The position numbers were made by a program, and so were the translations under genes. The notes beneath the pieces were generated by a model. It had not been told where the DNA came from. It saw nothing but the letters and a program-made list of their open reading frames with translations, and ran no database searches. A stretch of DNA of 23,519 nt, taken from positions 1-23,519 of the IMG/VR virus record IMGVR_UViG_3300036985_005109; one strand, 5' to 3'. How positions within the stretch are numbered: position 1 is the first letter of the stretch; each line of letters begins with the position of its first letter. This DNA is from a virus. Positions 19,823-23,519 of this stretch are shown here, piece by piece.

Positions 19823-21654
19823 ATGACCACCAGCTTTACCAGATTCGGGAGATCATCCAGAATTACCACGAGGCCTTTATCGTCTCGGCGATCGGCCCCG
19901 AGGCCGTGGCCGGGGAGATCCTGGAGAAGCTGAAAAAGCTCGGGCTGGTAAATCCCCAGGTCAATTTCGTCGAGGATGCCTATCTGTACGGCCAGCTCCT
20001 CGCCACCCTGGAAAATCCCCAGGTGGCCAGGATGTCCTATCCGGAATTCAAGGCCTACCTTTCGAAAAATCCCATTCCCCTGTCCGCGGCGGAAAAGCAT
20101 GCGGTGAGCATGGCCCGGCACCAGGGGGCGCAGTATGTCCGCGGACTAGGTAATAGGGTGGATGTCCAGACCGGCAATGTCCTGATCGAGGCCGACCACC
20201 AGCTCCGGCAACGGCTCGAGAGCGATATTCGGGAAAAGGTATCTGAAAATATCGCCAAGCGGGAGACGATCAAAAAGCTGAAATCGGATCTTGGCTGGAA
20301 AACGAGGGACTGGGCCCGGGACTGGGATCGGATCGCTATCACCGAAAAGCAGACGGCCACCCTGAACGGCCAGGCGGACCACTACCGCAAGCGGCACGGG
20401 TCGGGGGCGCAGGTAGCCAAGCGATCGATGCCCGATGCCTGCCCGAGGTGCAAGGCGCTCTACAATTCCCCCGACGGGTATCCTCGGATCTTCCGGCTCG
20501 AGGACCTCCAGGCCAATGCCACAAACGTGGGGCGAAAGGTCAATGACTGGCTCCCGACCGTGGGCCCGATCCATCCGAATTGTCAGTGTGTCCTCGTGCG
20601 TATCCCGGACGGCTGGGGATACAATGAGGAGGGCGAGCTGGTGCCCGGTGGGGAGTTTGGGAAATCCTATGCCAGCTCGAGCGAGCTACGGCTGGCGCTT
20701 CTCCAGGAAAACGATTTGCAGAAATCCTACCAGATCGTCGGCAAGGTCAATTTCCAGGGCTTGCCTATCACCATTGAGACGCCGGTGGGCGGCACGCGCA
20801 AATGGCGAACCGCCGACGGGGAGGCCGGCGAGACGGTCATGCAAGCGGCTTACGGGTTTATCGAGCGCACCGAGGGCGCGGACGGGGACGGTATCGACGT
20901 TTTCCTGGGGCCCTGGCCGGACGCGCCGAAGGCCTTCGTTATCCACCAGCAGAATCCAAAAAGCGGGTTGTACGACGAGGACAAAGTTTTTCTCGGATTC
21001 ACGAGCAAGGAAGCGGCCGAGACCTGTTACTCGATCCACTACACGGACCCGGAGTCGTTTTTTGTGACCACCAGCGAGATGGATATGGAGCAATTCAAGC
21101 GGTGGGCGCAAGCCACCAAGCCTATCTCAGACGGCATGCTGAAAAAACACGAGGGCCCGCGGCTGATCATTCCGCTGGAGAAGAGCGCGCAAAATGGTGG
21201 GGTGCAGGTGAGCACGGAAATCGGGGGAGCCACGGGGATGGCCGTGGCTCGTAACCCGGGGCCCGGCACCATGGTCAATTACCTCCTGGGGGACGCCGAG
21301 CGGCACACGGCGGTACCCAGCCGGGCGGTGCCCGAGGCTATCGCGCTGACCACTCCCCGGGCCGAGCAAGAGGTCAAGCGCAATCGCAAGTCGATCAAGC
21401 GGGATAAGCGCGTTTACCTCTACAAAGAGCCGTTGCCGGTGGTGCCTCGGAAGCTCGAGGGCGCGGATACGCTCGAGGCCCAATCAAAGGAAGCGCGGAA
21501 GGGGAGCGAGGAGCGGCACCAGCGGCTTGTGGACAATTACCTCCGGAATGTCGGCCGGCCGAAAAACAAGCCGATCAGCAGCGAGCCCGAGGACGAGGAG
21601 AAGCCGAAAGAAGAGGACGAGGAGGAGTCGCAGGAAAAGGGGGTAATCCATTAA
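19813..21654 (+). CDS. MuF-type head morphogenesis protein fused to inorganic-pyrophosphatase-like domain, 613 aa
   Basis: ATG 19813 has GGAGGA (19801-19806) six bases upstream and overlaps the methyltransferase end by ten bases. Residues about 95-270 are a MuF (phage head morphogenesis) domain: helical part with EIAKRET-like segments, C210PRC213 and the closing HPNCQC at 254-259. After LQK304-S comes residues 305-435: QGLPITIETPVGGTRKWR, GYGFIERTEGADGDGIDVFLGP, AFVIHQQNPKSGLYDEDKVFLGF, which fit the inorganic pyrophosphatase-like domain described in polyvalent proteins (acidic DGDGIDVF at 357-364). LEK457-S stands at its end. The C-terminus is charged and probably disordered. MuF proteins are minor capsid proteins that carry effector domains into cells; pyrophosphate hydrolysis is inferred from family only. 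Confidence 0.88.
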   Translation: MLLNDHQLYQIREIIQNYHEAFIVSAIGPEAVAGEILEKLKKLGLVNPQVNFVEDAYLYGQLLATLENPQVARMSYPEFKAYLSKNPIPLSAAEKHAVSMARHQGAQYVRGLGNRVDVQTGNVLIEADHQLRQRLESDIREKVSENIAKRETIKKLKSDLGWKTRDWARDWDRIAITEKQTATLNGQADHYRKRHGSGAQVAKRSMPDACPRCKALYNSPDGYPRIFRLEDLQANATNVGRKVNDWLPTVGPIHPNCQCVLVRIPDGWGYNEEGELVPGGEFGKSYASSSELRLALLQENDLQKSYQIVGKVNFQGLPITIETPVGGTRKWRTADGEAGETVMQAAYGFIERTEGADGDGIDVFLGPWPDAPKAFVIHQQNPKSGLYDEDKVFLGFTSKEAAETCYSIHYTDPESFFVTTSEMDMEQFKRWAQATKPISDGMLKKHEGPRLIIPLEKSAQNGGVQVSTEIGGATGMAVARNPGPGTMVNYLLGDAERHTAVPSRAVPEAIALTTPRAEQEVKRNRKSIKRDKRVYLYKEPLPVVPRKLEGADTLEAQSKEARKGSEERHQRLVDNYLRNVGRPKNKPISSEPEDEEKPKEEDEEESQEKGVIH

Positions 21655-21861
21655 ATGCGTTGCCCCCATTGTGACAATCATGTCCTGCAAAAATCCGGAG
21701 ACAAGATCCGCCTGCGCACCCAGGGGCAGATTATTTTCGACGAGGGCGGGAAATGCCGGACCCGTTGTTTCTGGTGCAAAAGCGCAATAGAAATACCCCT
21801 CGAAATACAAGAGGGGGTGCCAATATCCGCCGAAAGATTTTTCCTTCCCACCAAGAGTTGA
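21655..21861 (+). CDS. small zinc-ribbon protein (Com-like), 68 aa
   Basis: ATG 21655 directly follows the TAA of the previous gene; AAAAGGGGG at 21633-21641 is a distant ribosome binding site, so translational coupling is likely. C3PHC6 near the start and CFWC (residues 39-42) near the middle form a two-knuckle zinc ribbon like phage Mu Com and related small proteins found beside portal or MuF genes. VLQKSGDKIRLRTQGQIIF between the knuckles is well ordered beta sequence. Mu Com regulates translation of the modification gene mom; here the neighbouring genes are head genes, so a regulatory or structural role is open. Confidence 0.75.
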   Translation: MRCPHCDNHVLQKSGDKIRLRTQGQIIFDEGGKCRTRCFWCKSAIEIPLEIQEGVPISAERFFLPTKS

Positions 21862-21887
21862 CAATTCTCTGATTATTCAGCTACCTT
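21858..21887 (+). promoter_or_regulatory. predicted promoter upstream of the protease-scaffold genes
   Basis: TTGACA at 21858-21863 is a perfect sigma70-type -35 box, straddling the stop of the zinc-ribbon gene. Eighteen bases later TACCTT (21882-21887) is a weak -10 box (three of six). It lies at the left edge of the longest gap in the window (145 bases) and upstream of the structured leader, which fits separate strong expression of protease, scaffold and probably capsid. Confidence 0.45.
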
Positions 21888-21921
21888 GAATTTATATCGA
21901 GCGGTAGGCCCAAAGAAGTTT

Positions 21922-21984
21922 GGCGCTAAGGCGTGCGCCGGTAGGGGCGATTCGCTGGGATGAGCATCCCTGGTGGGTCGCCTC
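21922..21984 (+). promoter_or_regulatory. structured RNA leader (two hairpins) before the prohead protease gene
   Basis: Hairpin 1 pairs GGCGC 21922-21926 with GCGCC 21935-21939 over an 8-base loop. Hairpin 2 pairs GGGAT 21957-21961 with ATCCC 21966-21970 over GAGC, enclosed by GGGGCGA 21944-21950 pairing with TCGCCTC 21978-21984 (one G-U). A TCGTTTT run follows, then AAGGAG 21994-21999. It could be a translational operator, an attenuator or a processing site. It does not fold as a tRNA by eye, and I recognise no riboswitch class. Confidence 0.5.
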
Positions 21985-22006
21985 TATCGTTTTAAGGAGT
22001 TTTTGC

Positions 22007-22864
22007 ATGCGCTCCGAATTGCCTTTTGACTTTGAAATGCCCCTCCACGTTTTTGAAAAAGCCGACGCGGGCGTAGGCAAGACCCGGCGCATTGGCGGGG
22101 TGGCGTCTCTGGACTCCGACGATCGACACCAGGAAGTTGTTCTACAATCGGGCCTGAATTGGCAGGATTTCAACAAAAATGGCTGGTTTAATGACAATCA
22201 TTCGAAAAAAACCGTGGACATCCTGGGTTACCCAGATGGCCCCGCGCGCTATTTTCGGAAGGGCCAGGCCCTCCCCAGCGGTGATAAGGCAAAGGCGAAT
22301 TGCCATTGGGTCGAGGGTTACCTTTTGGACACCCCGAAAGCAGATGAGGTCTGGGAATTGGGCAAGGCACTGGCAAAAACCCATCGGCGGCTCGGGCTGA
22401 GCGTCGAGGGCAAGATTTTCCGTCGCCAGGGACTTGGTAACAAGGTGATCGCCGAGGCCCTGGTGCGCAATGTGGCCATCACCAATTGCCCGGTCCATCC
22501 GGATGCCAAAATGGAGGTCCTGGCAAAAAGCCTGCTAGCCGTCGAGCACGCCGAGCCCGACGAGCTGGAGAAGGCTTTGACCATGGGCGTGGCTACTCCA
22601 GGCGTGGGCGTAGCCACCCAGGGCCCGCAATCAGGCCCGGGAGCGGGCAAGGTGCTGGTTGGCCAGAGCCTTGAACACGGGGCTCCCAGGCCTCGACTGG
22701 ACGCCAAGGAAGACGAGGAAAAAGAGAAAGCCAAAAAGGCAACGGTACTCACCAAGAGTGAGGCCTTTGCATGGGTTCGGGCTCGGATGCCACGGGCTAC
22801 GCCGGATCAAATTGAGCGATTTCTGAAGCTCACCCGCACGGCGAAACGCGCGGGAAACCTTTGA
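22007..22864 (+). CDS. HK97-like prohead (capsid maturation) protease, 285 aa
   Basis: ATG 22007 has AAGGAG (21994-21999) at seven bases; the open frame upstream to 21920 runs through the leader hairpins and has no ATG start. The product is a serine protease that digests scaffold inside the procapsid. The core shows NGWFNDNHSKK with H65 as catalytic His, LGLSVEGKI with S132 as nucleophile, and ALVRNVAITNCPVHPDAK, the usual segment that ends the core, with E150 just before it as possible third residue. The usual HK97-type order His, Ser, then acidic residue is kept. VFEK18-A lies near the start and LAK174-S right after the core, followed by LEK189-A and LTKS in a 110-residue charged tail, as expected for a protease that trims itself. 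It stands directly before the scaffold-like gene. Confidence 0.85.
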   Translation: MRSELPFDFEMPLHVFEKADAGVGKTRRIGGVASLDSDDRHQEVVLQSGLNWQDFNKNGWFNDNHSKKTVDILGYPDGPARYFRKGQALPSGDKAKANCHWVEGYLLDTPKADEVWELGKALAKTHRRLGLSVEGKIFRRQGLGNKVIAEALVRNVAITNCPVHPDAKMEVLAKSLLAVEHAEPDELEKALTMGVATPGVGVATQGPQSGPGAGKVLVGQSLEHGAPRPRLDAKEDEEKEKAKKATVLTKSEAFAWVRARMPRATPDQIERFLKLTRTAKRAGNL

Positions 22865-22876
22865 GGAGAAAAAACC

Positions 22877-23519
22877 ATGGCCAAGAAAATTGAGAAAGAC
22901 AAGCTGAAGAAAGCCGAAGAGGACGAGGAGGGCGAGGGCGGCGGGCAGGGCGGCGGGCCCGAGACCGAGGACGAGGACGAAGGGGACGAGGACGGCGACG
23001 AGGACGAAAATGGAGGCAAGGTGCCCAAGAATTTCGCGAAAAAGAGTGAGGATCTGACCCAGGACGATCTGGAAAAGTCGCTGAACAAGCTCGAGGCCTA
23101 CGTGGCCGACGGGGACAAGCCGACGCGCAAGGCCCAGCTCCTCGAGAAAGCCCAGAGCGGCGAGCTGGCCAAGAGCGAGCGCGACGAGCTTTTCCAGATT
23201 CTCGGGGGCGGCACTCCCGCGGCCGAGGGCTTGGGCGCGAAGCTCGTGAAGGGCCTCGAGGATAACGAGACCCTGGCCAAGGCCCTGGACGTGTCGGACT
23301 ACCTCCAGGAGCAGCACACCGAGCTGTGCAAATCACTGGATGCCCTCGGCGAGCACATCGAGAAGTCGGATTCGCGACAGCACGAATTCAACCTCGTCCT
23401 GGCCAAGGCCGTGGCCGACATCGGCGGGCTGGCCAAGGCAATGAGCGAGCGGCTGGAAGTGATCGAGGGCCAGCCGGTGCGCGGCCCCAAGTCGCGCGGC
23501 GTCTCCGCGGCGGCTCCGC
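22877..23519 (+). CDS. scaffold/delta-domain-like protein, 3'-truncated by window end
   Basis: ATG 22877 has AGGAG at 22864-22868 with eight bases of spacing. The frame stays open to the window end (214 complete codons). Residues about 14-50 are an extreme acidic and Gly run (EDEDEGDEDGDEDEN), followed by long charged helices, the composition of a scaffold. It contains nine L-x-K-[SAG] sites (for example DLEKSL, LLEKAQ, ELAKSE, TLAKAL, ELCKSL, GLAKAM) plus HIEKSD, so a Lys-specific protease would reduce it to short peptides. Position right after the protease fits either a free scaffold or, as in HK97 gp5, an N-terminal delta domain fused to the major capsid protein. The missing C-terminus decides between the two. 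Confidence 0.75.
   Translation, partial: MAKKIEKDKLKKAEEDEEGEGGGQGGGPETEDEDEGDEDGDEDENGGKVPKNFAKKSEDLTQDDLEKSLNKLEAYVADGDKPTRKAQLLEKAQSGELAKSERDELFQILGGGTPAAEGLGAKLVKGLEDNETLAKALDVSDYLQEQHTELCKSLDALGEHIEKSDSRQHEFNLVLAKAVADIGGLAKAMSERLEVIEGQPVRGPKSRGVSAAAP

Noticed and set aside
21901-21990. tRNA or tRNA-like gene in the leader
   Set aside because: No acceptor stem closing the region, no anticodon arm of the right size and no GGTTCGA-type T-loop could be found.
21920-22006. N-terminal extension of the prohead protease to the TTG at 21920
   Set aside because: The extension passes through the hairpins, is Trp/Arg-rich, and ATG 22007 has a far better ribosome binding site.

Overview
The window is a GC-rich piece of a tailed bacteriophage genome or prophage (Caudoviricetes-type, HK97-like head). 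Every supported gene is on the + strand and genes are packed tightly, mostly with 4-base ATGA overlaps or a few bases between them. Portal, MuF-type head morphogenesis protein, HK97-like prohead protease and an acidic scaffold/delta-like protein together identify a head-assembly cluster. No tRNA, rRNA, IS element or CRISPR array was seen, and no gap between genes reaches 300 bases. The host cannot be inferred.

Layout. 1-207 is the C-terminal end of an unidentified gene. 282-1773 holds six small unknown genes, five of them chained by short overlaps. 1763-7877 holds two very long multidomain proteins: an LPD1/zincin-like polyvalent protein and a protein with a DUF6582-like N-terminus, Ala/His-rich repeats and a C-terminal zinc ribbon. 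7887-9632 is the portal. Two small unknown genes follow. 10428-18404 is one giant reading frame (2658 codons) carrying an SNF2 helicase, a DdrB/ParB-like domain, a divergent kinase-like domain and a Cys-containing domain. It is joined by ATGA to a beta-class DNA methyltransferase (18401-19822). Then come a MuF-inorganic pyrophosphatase-like fusion, a small zinc-ribbon protein, a promoter with a structured leader, the prohead protease, and the start of a scaffold-like protein that runs off the window.

Main idea. The long proteins look like precursors. A tripeptide of the form Leu/Phe-x-Lys followed by Ser/Ala/Gly stands at domain borders in the long proteins. It lies directly before all four copies of a GGPYIGPxGGKWADP peptide and before two of three copies of a HKYxRR...YxYFY peptide (the third has Thr after the Lys). 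It recurs nine times in 214 residues of the scaffold-like protein. It also sits at both ends of the portal and just after the protease core. I infer that the prohead protease encoded here cuts after this Lys, turning scaffold and packaged polyproteins into separate enzymes inside the capsid. The injected cargo would be helicase, ParB-like, kinase-like, zincin, pyrophosphatase-like and perhaps the methyltransferase. This recalls the phage P1 Dar internal-protein antirestriction system and T4 internal proteins cut by gp21, but with a Lys-based site.

A second anomaly lies inside the giant frame. At 13282-13623 a different frame encodes a 113-residue protein with normal codon use, while the long frame there reads as Gly/Ser-rich sequence with abnormal codon use. 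The giant gene may therefore be two genes bridged by a lost stop codon, or by a sequence error, across a small gene.
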